NCBI GenBank assembly: GCA_015698045.1
Contig: BLAL01000338.1
Coordinates: 248,001-312,000 of the forward strand
DNA: 64,000 nucleotides
Source of the DNA: Rhizophagus clarus
Lineage: Eukaryota; Glomeromycota; Glomeromycetes; Glomerales; Glomeraceae
Direction: 5' to 3'
Shown here one piece after another: positions 30,474 to 40,434 of this stretch. A program made the translations under genes and the position numbers. The notes beneath the pieces are model-generated. The model searched no databases, was not told the DNA's origin, and saw nothing but the letters and a program-made list of their open reading frames with translations. Positions within the stretch are counted from its first letter, which is position 1; each line of letters begins with the position of its first letter.

Positions 30474-32584
30474 TTATTCTTCTAATATCGGATTGATTTG
30501 TACTTTTAGAGCCCATTGCTCGACATTTTTAATGGCGGAATCCATTCTCAAGACTTGCCGATCTTCATTAGAATCTTTATCTCGAGTTGTGTAAATTTGG
30601 TGTTCAAATTTGTCGTATATATCATCCGGAACCACGAAGTAAAGTTGAATCTTAGCATTTTGATCACTAATATAGACCGGCATGCTTGTGATTACTTTTG
30701 TCAGCTCAACTTGTTTTATAGGATGATGTTCCGACACCGTGACTTGAAAAATACAATTAGGCGTTACAAATAAGTCTACCGCACCAAAATTTTGTTTATC
30801 TGGTACGATAACTATGTTTTCTCCAGAATACTTTAAGAGATCGGATAAATTTCTTACAAACCCAGCATTTGGCTTACGATGTATGGAAAATTGATCTTTT
30901 TCTTCACCTCTCAGCTTCCTTACTTCAAATTTCTGGTTTCCAGTACGAAATAGGTGGATTGCATAACACTCAAATAAAAATCCCCTTGCGCTAGCCTCAT
31001 AAGGATTTCGCATAATTCGTATTTTGTGCAAACAATCAACCCATGCCTTTTCCTCTAATCTTTCTTGAATTCTATCAAATACATAAGCAGAAGCCCATTC
31101 ATAATGGTAATCACAATGTGTTTCGTCTGGAATTCTGTGGACAATGCGATTGCTAATTTCAACATAGGTTCCTTCATTTTCGGTAAAACACTTTATAATT
31201 TTATCAAAGTCGTCAGTTTCTGAAATAGCAAGTTCAATGCGTTTGCAAGCTTCTTTCTCAACTATCTCCATTTCTTTAGCATCTGGTCTTCCTTCATGTC
31301 CAATAACGTTTCGTATTGATACCTCAACATTCTGGAGGACGTATCTAGGCACTCCACCCGCTTTATGGAAAAGATTAGTCACTATTTCTTTCGGCACTAG
31401 TGGAAAAACATGCTTCCGACAAGATAACAATTCTTCTAACGTCCACGGACCCATGTAATATTCAATTGGATGACGCTTCTCAAATTCTTGAAAATCTTTT
31501 GTTGCAATCCCATTTGGTGATAGGGAGACTACAGTCGTTGCTTGTACTAATTTTGGAGATATGGCACCATCTGCCAGGTACCATGTCGTAGGTGAACCGA
31601 GTAGAGACAAGAAATCATCATATGTTCCACGGGTCACTGTTAGATTCTTGAAACAATAAAAGTATTTATCGTTGAGAGGCTGAAAGATTACAGTCACATC
31701 ATCGCATAAGAGTTGGATTAAAACGTAAATCAGAAAACATGATTTTCCGATGCCCGATGTTCCAGTGATAAGGAATCTTTTTAAACCGTCAGCTGATTTC
31801 TTTTCCAATTTGTTATAAAGATACTTGTATGACTTTCTTACATAAAGTACGCTCTTCTCAACAGCAAGGTCTTCGTCATGTTGAATAATAGTATTATCTT
31901 GTTGGTCTTGTATTGCACATAATTTTTGTTTCTGGTTCCTCACTAGATTACAAATGTTCTCGAACAACGGGTCTGATAAGTGGTGTGGGTATAAAGTAAT
32001 AATTTGAAAGGTCATTTTAGTTACAGGATTCCGAGACTCACTTTACACGTTGTAAAAGCTTACCAAATTTTTGTTTCTTGTTGAATCCATTTGATTCTGT
32101 GGATTTACGTTTCCCTGCCGTACAAGAAAAAAGCACGTTAGTCAATGACAACGCAAATGGCTATCAAAAAGGTTAGCGCGTCACGTTCGAGCTGACCAAT
32201 CATTACGACGCAAAGGCTTACCTTGACGTTCATCTAAATTCACAGGCACGTGATAAAGAACAAAAAATATTTAGTCGGGTATAAAAGTCACGTTTAGTTA
32301 TTATGATTCCGACAAAGCTTACCAGTATTAGTGACCTCGACGTAAATAGGTTCGTCGTAGCTCGTTGTAAAATTTTCGCCTATCGTCATGTCTTCACGTA
32401 ATTCTTTTTCAGTTACTCGTAATGTTATTTCGTCGATATCAAAGTTACCCAACTTATTATGTAGTTCGTTCTGAATTTTTTTCTTCAGTTTATTAACGTT
32501 TCCTCCCTGAAAATCTATTTCTGTTGGCCTTCCTTTATTATATTTTATCCAGATAGGTACTGTAGTCATTTTGAAAATATTCAT
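30474..32584 (-). CDS. Crinkler (CRN) effector: ubiquitin-like header, P-loop NTPase, PD-(D/E)XK-type nuclease; four inferred exons
   Basis: Inferred exons are 32323-32584, 32222-32233 (12 nt), 32064-32114 (51 nt) and 30474-31972. All borders are GT-AG (three GTAAGC donors), and phase is kept throughout. Exon 1 is the header (MTTVPIWIKYNKGRPTEIDF...DEPIYVEVTNTG). The two small exons encode a basic linker, KRKSTESNGFNKKQKF, a likely nuclear signal. Exon 4 starts DPLFENICNLVRNQKQKLCA and has Walker A LITGTSGIGKSCFL, then an AAA/STAND-like NTPase, and a C-terminal nuclease-like domain (RKLRGEEKDQFSIHRK...NFGAVDLFVTPNCIFQVTVSEHHPI). CRN proteins of this class act in nuclei, and in AM fungi may be secreted to the plant; no signal peptide is seen here. 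No stop interrupts the inferred exons, so the gene looks whole. Confidence 0.85.
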
Positions 32585-32619
32585 TTAAGAAAGAAAATAG
32601 GAAACGATTATTTTTATCA

Positions 32620-32668
32620 GATCTTTAAGCTTTTATAAGCTTTTTATATCGGATCTTTAAGCTTTTAT
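32620..32668 (-). promoter_or_regulatory. Direct repeat upstream of the CRN start
   Basis: GATCTTTAAGCTTTTAT occurs at 32620-32636 and 32652-32668, 32 bases apart and 36-85 bases upstream of the CRN ATG. It contains AAGCTT in both copies. It could be a duplicated promoter element; there is no direct evidence of function. Confidence 0.35.
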
Positions 32669-33134
32669 CATAGACTATAATATGACATAATTTGATTCAT
32701 TATCATTACGCGTTACGCGTCTGATGATTTAATTGATTATCAATAAATATAATTTTTTTATGATTCCCTGATTTTATTATTCCGGTGCACATACATCGTG
32801 TAATACTTTATTATTAATAGTAAAGGGAGATAGAGAGGCTATCAAAGAGGGAGGGAGTTCTCAGATCCTAGGCCATGAATGAGAGTCCCAGCATCAAGTT
32901 ATTTCTTTGCTCTCGGTATATTTCTAGCGAAGAAGTGCTAGCGAAGTGCCTAGATTTGTGTTATAATCGGTTGTACACTGGTATTTTGTTTTATTACTTT
33001 ACACCCACACCACCACCTGCATGTAGAATACACTGTTAAAACTAAGATAAAGCCCCGATGTGGGCGAACTTTATTTTAATTAATAAAATGCTAAATGCTA
33101 AACCAAATAAAACATCGCAGTAGTCATGTGACAG
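32669..33134. other. Intergenic sequence between CRN and RING genes
   Basis: No gene seen. Contains an ATTACGCGTTACGCGT repeat at about 32705-32720. Promoter elements of the CRN gene may lie here. Confidence 0.4.
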
Positions 33135-33151
33135 CGTGAAGAATCTTCACG
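33135..33151. promoter_or_regulatory. Hairpin CGTGAAGAATCTTCACG in the 3' flank
   Basis: Two 8-base arms around one base, 19 bases after the stop of the RING gene and followed by GAATCACGTGATAG. A near copy, CGTAAAGAATCTTCACG with CAATCACGC after it, lies at 59030-59046. It could be a 3'-UTR or terminator element. Confidence 0.4.
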
Positions 33152-33169
33152 GAATCACGTGATAGATAA

Positions 33170-34466
33170 TTACGAGAAACGGTCTATAATACTTTGAATC
33201 TGGGTACTAGATAAGCTTGAAATAGCATCAGCACTAAATGATTTCACCCGCTTGATCTTGTTTGTTCCTATCCTAACAAACACCTTGTATATATTCCTTG
33301 CTTTCTGGGTTTTCTTACGCAAATTTACTTCTGTAATTCCTGGAAGATGTTGTGTAACTTCACGGTATACCCGACTCCTAGCTGTTGGATCGGTAGCCGA
33401 TGAATCTTGAGATCTAATTTCCCTAACCCTATTTTCGAACCCTTCAGCATATTTATACCAACATAAAATTTCATCTTGATTTGCCTTTGTAACGCGTAAT
33501 CCAGCACGAGTTGCCTTTTGATATAATCGGGCTAAGCTTTGTGATACAGATCCATCAGCATCCTCCTCCTCATCAACATTTTCGGCTTTCTCTCCCTTGG
33601 CAGGCGTAGATAATTCTTGCAACAGGGCCTGAAATTTTTCTTGTTCACGAGTGATCCTTGGAGAGGTCCGTCTTCTTGATGAATTTCTTCTTGATTGAGA
33701 TTCACTTTCTTGCACATTGGTGTCATCCCCGCTATTTACATTAGATTGATTCTCCAAGTTATCCTGTGTATTAGTGGCGCGGATTTCCTCATTAGAATTG
33801 GCTTGATTCTCCGGAGTTCTTGAGATATAAAAGATGAGAGTGAAAACTGTTATTGCATAAATATATGCGAGAATGTCCAGAGGTGTTATGCACTGCTTAC
33901 CTATTATCAACAGAATTAGACCGGTTATCATCGTCATCCTCATCCTCAATCATGATTGGGCTTGTCGCCTGATCCTGCATAGTGACTTGCTTCGACTGAC
34001 TCCCTTGTCCAGCACGAGAGCCACCTTCTACCAATCCTAGTGAAGCCATGAGATCCTCATCACCCTGTCCAGTGTCAGTTTGTTTTTTCTGAAGATGATA
34101 TTTTCCAGAGGCGAGTACTGCTTCTTCTCTAGTCAGCTCGATGATTACATTACACGAAGGGCATGTAAGAGTAAAAGGATCTGTTTCTGCTTGCATAATA
34201 TAATTCTCAAGACATTGGCGGTGGAAAAGGTGTTCGCAACCCAACACAACGAACGATTGGAATCGGAATTTTAGGATTACTCTTTGGCAAATACTGCAAG
34301 GATTGAGTTTCGGAATTCTGCTGGGGATAGTTGAAATCTCTTGATTTCGAAGATAATTTAATGCAAGTACTTCGAGTTGGGAAGGCTCTGGAGTATTTGT
34401 TTGAATTTCCGAAGTGCTAGTCGAAGGTTCACTGGCTATAGTGGCGCTCGAAGGTTCACTAGCCAT
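33170..34466 (-). CDS. RING-finger protein with C-terminal family helical domain; two exons
   Basis: Exon 1 (33901-34466) and exon 2 (33170-33818) are joined by an 82-nt intron (GTAAGC...AAG), phase 2, giving an Arg codon AG|A. The RING domain (residues about 55-105) reads CSICQRVILKFRF, GCEHLFHRQCLENYI and CPSCNVIIEL, a C3HC4-like pattern typical of ubiquitin E3 ligases. The linker is acidic (EDEDDDD), then basic. The C-terminal domain reads LARLYQKATRAGLRVTKANQ, DEILCWYKYAEGF and LRKKTQKARNIYKVFVRIG, and is also found in the gene at 35909-37549. The fusion suggests that this helical domain chooses partners or substrates for ubiquitination; that is inference. Confidence 0.75.
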
Positions 34467-34869
34467 AGTGATGAATTGTAAAGAGAATGAAAAGCGAAGT
34501 ATGAAGAAATTTCCATCTTGTTCACTCCTACTTATATTGCTTGGGTCACTATGTTTGAAAAGATCTAAGCCTAAGCCAAAGTAAGAAGGTAATATAAGTT
34601 TGGAATTACTTTAATCATAACGCACCTATCTTATTTTCCATACACTAAGGATCCGCCGTGATCGTTGCAAAACATAAATGTCCCTGGATCTTCGCTGGCA
34701 ATCTTATTGTATCAATAATTAGCCGATCCTGAGTTACAAAATTACCCTGTATTAGAATGAATTAGCTGGGCAATCAAAAAATAGCATATATGCTTTAGCA
34801 CCTTCGACTAAATTTATCGCCACTGGCTAAGAGATCAGATGCAGTATTTATTTTGCAATACATTCTATA
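34467..34869. other. Intergenic sequence
   Basis: Upstream region of the RING gene. No gene seen; nothing distinctive except CACCTTCGACTAAAT at 34799. Confidence 0.4.
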
Positions 34870-35140
34870 AATATAAGGTTAGAGTACATGGCCAGGGTAT
34901 ATGATCACGTTTTTCGCGATACTTGGCCGAGCCAGAGGGATTCTCCGAATCAGGCGCTTACGCATGACGCATGTAATAAGTTTTTTATTACTACGTTCTC
35001 CAACTGCTTCTCTTCCAGTTTGGCAACTCTTTCTCTAGCTCAGCATTTCTTGTTTCAAGCTCAGCTTTCTCGAACTCGAGCCCAGTTATCTTAGCCATAA
35101 GTCTGGCATTTTCTTCTCAAAGTCAAACTCGGATTCCATA
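34870..35140 (-). pseudogene. Relic of the coiled-coil family N-terminus
   Basis: On the minus strand a start MESEFDFEKK near 35138 and, in other frames, GLEFEKAELETRNAELE match the heptad start of the family at 35909-37549 and 24993-25259. Several stops and frame changes are present and nothing of the later domains remains. Confidence 0.5.
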
Positions 35141-35248
35141 ACACAAGTGAAAAAAATAATGCGATTCGCATGTCGCACAGCCCCTATTCGGCAAGAGTTA
35201 TTCCGATGTCACACTGCGCATTTCGGTGATCGATTTCACATGACCGGT

Positions 35249-35803
35249 CTAAGCCACAATCGCGAACTTGAGTTTATTGCTTGAAGTGTTGCAGGTAAGA
35301 CAATATTCCAACTTATCTTGGGAATACAACTTCGCTAATTCAGGATCATAGGGGAGCTGATTCCCATTTTTGCGGTACCATGAGCCATGTAATCCATAAT
35401 TCCCATGTTTTCCTTTGCAAATAGGACATGGTGAGCTCCACGGCTGAGGTGTTACAAAATTATAATTATCAATCCCTCTAAAACTATTTCTGAATTTCAA
35501 GTATGGGAAGTGCTCTAAGACGGATTTGATAATTAATTCTGGATTGGATCTGGCTTCGAAGGTGATAGGCTTGAAATCAGAGGCTTGAGGTAGTCCCAGC
35601 CGAAGGCGCTCAGGGCAAGGGACCGGTTCTGCTGACATATCTATCACAGCTTCCGATAATTGCCATGGCTCATTTCCAGTTTGTTTTTTATATCTTTTGT
35701 ATAATTTGGAACGAATCTTATCCGTCAAAACGCTTGGTAACCCACTTAATTTGGCATGCCAGTCTATATATTCGGGGGTTAGTATTTTATCATACTCAGT
35801 CAT
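35249..35803 (-). CDS. Zinc-binding C-terminal family protein
   Basis: A 184-residue frame. It starts MTEYDKILTPEYIDWHAKLS, with LPSVLTDKIRSKLYKRYKKQ and GNEPWQLSE, and ends in CPICKGKHGNYGLHGSWYRK ... EYCLTCNTSSNKLKFAIVA, a four-Cys zinc-binding block. The gene to the right ends in a similar block (CPLCKLGHDDEEIKGEYKAG...IKCEQHEIEIVA). The two probably come from one family in which this zinc block closes the protein. Function unknown. I recall this block as common in Rhizophagus. Confidence 0.65.
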   Translation of the reverse strand: MTEYDKILTPEYIDWHAKLSGLPSVLTDKIRSKLYKRYKKQTGNEPWQLSEAVIDMSAEPVPCPERLRLGLPQASDFKPITFEARSNPELIIKSVLEHFPYLKFRNSFRGIDNYNFVTPQPWSSPCPICKGKHGNYGLHGSWYRKNGNQLPYDPELAKLYSQDKLEYCLTCNTSSNKLKFAIVA

Positions 35804-35908
35804 TTTCCTTTTTATATGTCTGCAAACAATTTAAATCCCTTTTTCTCATATAGACCTATTCATTCGAAAAAAAGATTAAAATTCCCAGACTATTGTAAAG
35901 CAATGAGA

Positions 35909-37549
35909 CTACGCAACTATCTCAATTTCATGCTGTTCACATTTAATAAAGTAAGATCCGGCTTTATACTCACCTTTTATTTCTTCATCATCATGACCTA
36001 ATTTGCATAATGGGCAGATGTAATCCCCGCATGATGTCTCATCAGTAATCCCATAGTAATCGAAATTTTCACAACTACATTCTCTATATAGATTAGGATA
36101 TTGATCCAATACCTTGTTGCGAAAATAGGGTTGGTCATAAGTTGGCTTAGTCCTAGGAATTGGTGGATGAGATTGAGGTACAGATAATACATTTGCCGAT
36201 GTATTAACCTCAGTTGATTCCAAGGTCGGTGGAGCATTTATAATTCTTTCTCTGGTTTCAGGATTTTTGGTTATATGATTTTGACCGGGCCCCCCGGCTG
36301 AAATCCTAACCATATTGGTTAGTACTTCTTTCACATCAGTGTTATCGTTATCATTATGCTCGGATAAATTATCCTGCCTTTCTGAGGCCTCTATGATATC
36401 TTGAACTTTATCATTAGTCAACTCAGAAATAGAGTTTGCACTATATGTAGTAATATACTTAATATTCTCTACGCCTACCTTTTCAAATATTTTATATATC
36501 TTTACAGCTTTCTGAGTTTTCCTTTGTAAGTTTTTACGGGAGATTTCTGGGAGACGTAATCCTGTATCTTCAGATCGTTGCTTTCGCAACACAGATAGGT
36601 GTTCCAACATTTTATCATAGATTATTCCCTTTGCCTTTTTTTTGCCTATTTTGCCTTTTCCATCTTGTACAATCATAGTAACCTGGGTTAAAAATTCTTT
36701 TCCATAATAATACCAGCGCAAAATCTCTTCCTGATTAGCACGAATTGCGCCATATTCGGCATCATCCGCTTTATTGAATAATTGTGCTAGAGAAAGCAAT
36801 GAATCTGTAGATGAATTTTGGTTGAGACTCTCAATTGAAATCACATCGCAAGGAGTGGCTTTATCACTCGATTGGGTATCTTCCTTAATACCATCAGCTA
36901 TCATTTGTACGATATTTTCTACACCTTTCTTCCTATGGCTATTTTGGCCGGGGGCCCCAGCTGAAATTTTAGTCACGGGATTCGATACCTCTGGTATCTT
37001 TTCAGAAGTGGAGCACCCAGTGTCAGATTCTTGATCTTGGTTAAGAGATGCTTGCTCCGCTTTGCTAAGTTTCTTTTCCTTATTGCGTTGCTTTATTTCA
37101 CTACTAACGATTTTCTTATGAGCCTCAAGCAAGAAACTATCCATCTCTTTCTCCTCTAACGGTTTTTCATGATGGACCACACCCGAATTGGCCGAAGGCG
37201 CTAAAGCAAAGTTAGATGAGTTTTTGTTAGGGGTATTATCATTTAGTGTTTGCTTCTGTTCCACTTTCGTGAGTCTATCTCTAAACTCAGATTCCAACTC
37301 CTCAATTCTAGCCTTGAGTTTGGTATTCTCAGCATCACGTCTCTCATTATATTCTGCATTCGATCTTAGAGTCTCCGCATTCCTACGCTTAAGTTCAGCT
37401 ATTTCAGCATCAGACACCGAGAGCTTGATTCTAAGATCGCGGATCTCAGTATTCTCCTTCCTAAGCTCTGCATTCTCAGCCTCAAGCTTGTCGTTCTTAG
37501 CCTCAAGCTCAGTGATGCGCTGTTTCAATAATTCAAGCTCAGATGACAT
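35909..37549 (-). CDS. Coiled-coil/'AGGPGQN' family protein with helical and zinc-binding domains
   Basis: A 546-residue open frame. Residues 1-105 are a long heptad coil (MSSELELLKQRITELEAKND and on). A linker with ISAGAPGQNSHRKKG follows, then at about 250-390 a helical domain (LAQLFNKADDAEYGAIRANQ, EEILRWYYYGKEF, NLQRKTQKAVKIYKIFEKVG) shared with the RING gene. A second ISAGGPGQNHITKNP linker comes next, and a C-terminal four-Cys block (RECSCENFDYYG, CGDYICPLCKLGHDDE, FIKCEQH). The family is, from memory, among the largest in Rhizophagus. The coil suggests dimerisation. Function is unknown, and I would not assign one. Confidence 0.7.
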   Translation of the reverse strand: MSSELELLKQRITELEAKNDKLEAENAELRKENTEIRDLRIKLSVSDAEIAELKRRNAETLRSNAEYNERRDAENTKLKARIEELESEFRDRLTKVEQKQTLNDNTPNKNSSNFALAPSANSGVVHHEKPLEEKEMDSFLLEAHKKIVSSEIKQRNKEKKLSKAEQASLNQDQESDTGCSTSEKIPEVSNPVTKISAGAPGQNSHRKKGVENIVQMIADGIKEDTQSSDKATPCDVISIESLNQNSSTDSLLSLAQLFNKADDAEYGAIRANQEEILRWYYYGKEFLTQVTMIVQDGKGKIGKKKAKGIIYDKMLEHLSVLRKQRSEDTGLRLPEISRKNLQRKTQKAVKIYKIFEKVGVENIKYITTYSANSISELTNDKVQDIIEASERQDNLSEHNDNDNTDVKEVLTNMVRISAGGPGQNHITKNPETRERIINAPPTLESTEVNTSANVLSVPQSHPPIPRTKPTYDQPYFRNKVLDQYPNLYRECSCENFDYYGITDETSCGDYICPLCKLGHDDEEIKGEYKAGSYFIKCEQHEIEIVA

Positions 37550-37673
37550 GATCTATATATAACTAATACACTGTACATAATAAGCATTCAAAATAAAAAA
37601 AATGTGATTTTCCCTCACGGCCCGTAAGCGAAATTTGCCAAGAAAATTTTTTATTAATACAATGCGGAAAATA

Positions 37674-37711
37674 AATACAAATGTTCGGGACGTAGCCCGT
37701 GATACATGACG
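37674..37711 (-). promoter_or_regulatory. Conserved 3'-flank hairpin of CRN-type genes, copy 1
   Basis: GTTCGGGACGTAGCCCGTGA forms a CGGG/CCCG stem with a six-base loop and is followed by TACATG. It lies just downstream of the nuclease gene ending at 37731. Similar sequences lie at 59128-59164 and 59448-59482, the last downstream of another CRN-type nuclease. Confidence 0.5.
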
Positions 37712-37730
37712 AAATTTCTATTTCTAAATT

Positions 37731-38835
37731 CTAATTCGTTTTCCTCTCAAGATCGGTTACCTTTGGTAACTCGCCTGACCTTACCCTTTTTATTTCCCTC
37801 GATTCCTCCAAAGCTTTCACCGGTTTCTGCGCTTCTTCAAGTAACCATAAAATGTGACCAAGGACTTTTTCCGCCATGTCTTTCATACCCTCATCTTCAT
37901 ACGCAACAAATAGAGGCTTCGACAGCTTAAACACTGGTTTCCTTTCATTTTCTAATGTACATTCCATAAAATACCATTTTTCCGCATCTGTTACAATTCC
38001 CCATACTTTATCCATATCGTACTCGTCGTCTATTTCATTCGCTTTGCACTTGCGAGAAAGAGAAGATTCCATCTGTACAGTAGCCTGAGCAAAGCTCTGC
38101 TTAAAGTCAACTTTTTTGACCTTGATCAAGCCGATTGTTCTCCCTGTTGTACGTGATTCAATACCGTAGTCAAGATTTCCGCGTCCGTTTTTACCTTCGA
38201 CCAACTTTTCGGGTACTATTTTTATTTGGCTTTTAAATGGATAAGTTGCTGAGGCGAGAAAGGAATAGGAATAGATGCTTTTTGTGGCCTCATAGGACAC
38301 GTCAATGGGGGTTGTCGCGACACGGGTTTCCAATTCATCAAAAAGTTTACGCAACGCTTCTTTATACTTTTCCTTCTTAGTGTTAGCACATCCGCATTGA
38401 AAAACTGGATATACATCAATACTAGGATTCGGGTCATCGCTAAGCTCATAGAGCTCACACACTTTAGAGAAGGTCCAGGAGTTAAATGGTTTTGATGGCG
38501 TCTCGATGAATACGGTAAATCTGGAGATACCCTTCGACACGAATCTGCATAGAATTTTACAGAGTTCTTGATCGTTCCGAGGCGAATATTTGTTTCCATC
38601 ATTCATGAAGTTAAGTTCCGCCCCATCATTCTCAAGTGCGGATTGTTTATACATCTTACGTATATAATCTTTGAGGCCACCGAGAGATGCTTACTCGACA
38701 TTCACCGCCCATTTGTACGCCTTCTGTTTCGGTCTAACGACGATATCGAATTCTGAAATGCAACTGTCAGAGGTTAGTAAATACTTTCTGGTATATCTGA
38801 ACGAGGTGAATTATCGGGCTACATACCATGTTCCG
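37731..38835 (-). pseudogene. CRN-type nuclease gene, probably broken
   Basis: The long frame 37731-38654 encodes the C-terminal two thirds. It has ALENDGAELNFMNDGNKYSP, FTVFIETPSKPFNSWTFSKV, a nuclease-like core around NLDYGIESRTTGRTIGLIKV and AQATVQMESSL, and the family end LGHILWLLEEAQKPVKALEE. These match the Rhizophagus Crinkler-type restriction-endonuclease-like family. The N-terminal family sequence extends upstream to about 38835, including a short intron, but not as a gene that could now be read through. It is treated as a fossil copy with about two breaks. Element B begins just upstream, so its arrival may have cut the 5' end. Confidence 0.6.
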
Positions 38836-38840
38836 ACTTG

Positions 38841-39134
38841 CTAAGTTTCTCCTTCAACGAGGCGATTCAAATACTTTAATAAGCCAGTCGAAGTATCAAG
38901 CTCTTCCCTAATTTGTCTTGCTCTTTCTTCAACCTGTATACCATGAGCTATAATCAATCCAATAATATGCTTAATCTCGTGATTAATATTTATAAGATTT
39001 GGTGTAACAGTCATTCGACCATTTACCAGCAGGGCATCTGCATCATTCTTAAGTGCATTAATTAGCTGATTAATATCCATTGCTACTAAATGTGCTGAAG
39101 GGGGCCCTGTAGGATCAGTGGGAACATATGCCAT
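38841..39134 (-). CDS. Small helical protein (element B)
   Basis: A 97-residue frame: a Pro-rich start (MAYVPTDPTGPPSAHLVAMD), then helices INQLINALKNDADALLVNGR and HEIKHIIGLIIAHGIQVEER ... LKYLNRLVEGET. It is divergent from the ATPase, 31 bases apart, so a shared promoter is likely. No family recognised. Its 3' end adjoins the truncated CRN-type gene. Confidence 0.5.
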   Translation of the reverse strand: MAYVPTDPTGPPSAHLVAMDINQLINALKNDADALLVNGRMTVTPNLININHEIKHIIGLIIAHGIQVEERARQIREELDTSTGLLKYLNRLVEGET

Positions 39135-39165
39135 TTTGAATATACTATATACTATATACTACTAA

Positions 39166-40065
39166 TTGCTTAAAATGGACTTATATGTGTATAATTTGGA
39201 TAAATATAGTAGTGATACTAGGCAAGGAAATGAATATACTCCAATATGGACCTTTCATCTTGCTGTAGCTGGTAGCTCAGATTCTGGAAAAACTACTATG
39301 CTTATTAATTTACTAATGGGAGACGCAAAAGCCAAAGAGGATGGAACTCGATATATTCTTTGTGATGAAATAGTCCTTATCGGTAGATATTTAGACGAAC
39401 CTAAATGGCAAATAGTAAAGGATTTCTTTGATGATGATGAGAGTGTAACATTCGAAGCAATCTCATATCACCAAATGCCAGATGTAGAAGACTTTGATCC
39501 CAAAATTGCTACTGTAGTTATATTTGAGGATTTAATGGATGCCCCTAAAAATATCCAAGAAAAAATAACTGGCTATTTTACTCATGGACGACATAGAAAT
39601 ATTTCAGCTATTTATGTAGTCCAAAGATTCTATGCTATCCCAAAAGCAATTCGAGAAAATGTAAATTATATTTCTCTACATGGTGGACATGGCAGTTTAA
39701 GTGATACAAAGCGTATCATTAGACAATATACTAATGAATCAGATTCTCTTGCTCCAATAATTGACGAACTAACTTTAAGTAGAGAATTCATAGTATTTGA
39801 CTTGAGACGTCCTAAAACTGATCCCCTATCAATTAGAGTTCGATGGGATACTAGCCTTAGAACTATTATGGAATCATCCAATAATGATTCTAGAATGATC
39901 ACGTGTTCATCTAAGATTGATCTAAGATCATCCAAGAATGATTCTAGAATGATCACAGATTTATCTAAGATCGATCTAAGATCATCCAAGAATGATTCTA
40001 GTCGATTTACTTCTTATGGACAGAAGGCAATAGCTGAAGCTAAAAAGAATAATTTGTTAGAATAA
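39166..40065 (+). CDS. A32/FtsK-HerA-like packaging ATPase (element B)
   Basis: A 299-residue frame. Walker A is HLAVAGSSDSGKTTMLINLL (residues about 31-50). DEIVLIGRYLDEPKW follows, then Walker B IATVVIFEDLMD (about 114-125), then HGRHRNISAIYVVQRFYAIP and SREFIVFDLRRP. All blocks have counterparts in the element A ATPase. The first Met (39166) may give way to the Met three codons later. From residue about 235 there are three repeats of about 22 residues (SSKIDLRSSKNDSRMIT type), coded by near-identical DNA, so they arose by recent repeat expansion. The rest is of the normal family length. Confidence 0.75.
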   Translation: MLKMDLYVYNLDKYSSDTRQGNEYTPIWTFHLAVAGSSDSGKTTMLINLLMGDAKAKEDGTRYILCDEIVLIGRYLDEPKWQIVKDFFDDDESVTFEAISYHQMPDVEDFDPKIATVVIFEDLMDAPKNIQEKITGYFTHGRHRNISAIYVVQRFYAIPKAIRENVNYISLHGGHGSLSDTKRIIRQYTNESDSLAPIIDELTLSREFIVFDLRRPKTDPLSIRVRWDTSLRTIMESSNNDSRMITCSSKIDLRSSKNDSRMITDLSKIDLRSSKNDSSRFTSYGQKAIAEAKKNNLLE

Positions 40066-40107
40066 TTTGCCCAGAACTTTCCTTCTCCTAAGGAATGTAA
40101 ACTTTAC

Positions 40108-40434
40108 TTGAAACAAGATGCCTTATCGAAGGCAAAAAATTCAGATATTTGGGCTAAATATGTTTTTAGAGAAGCTTATGGAATAAATGATCGTACTCTT
40201 GGAGATGAATATAAGAAATTCCTATCTCAAATTAAGAATGTATATGTTACTAGAGATAACTCCCCAGTATCAGTATTACCTTTTGATCGATATAAAGAAC
40301 TTTTGAATGAGCGTCCTCTAAGTGATAAAAAAATAATAGAAGGCATCGAAGTACTTCTAAAACTATTCAATGATGGCTTAATGAAGAAGCCTATCTTACA
40401 GATAAGAATCAATAATCTATTCCATTCTTTCTAA
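40108..40434 (+). CDS. Short protein after the ATPase (element B)
   Basis: A 108-residue frame (MKQDALSKAKNSDIWAKYVF ... SVLPFDRYKELLNERPLSDK ... GIEVLLKLFNDGLMKKPI). It is on the same strand as the ATPase with a 42-base gap, and similar protein sequence runs back into the gap, so the true start may be earlier. No family recognised. Its 3' end overlaps the next gene tail to tail by 26 bases. Confidence 0.45.
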   Translation: MKQDALSKAKNSDIWAKYVFREAYGINDRTLGDEYKKFLSQIKNVYVTRDNSPVSVLPFDRYKELLNERPLSDKKIIEGIEVLLKLFNDGLMKKPILQIRINNLFHSF

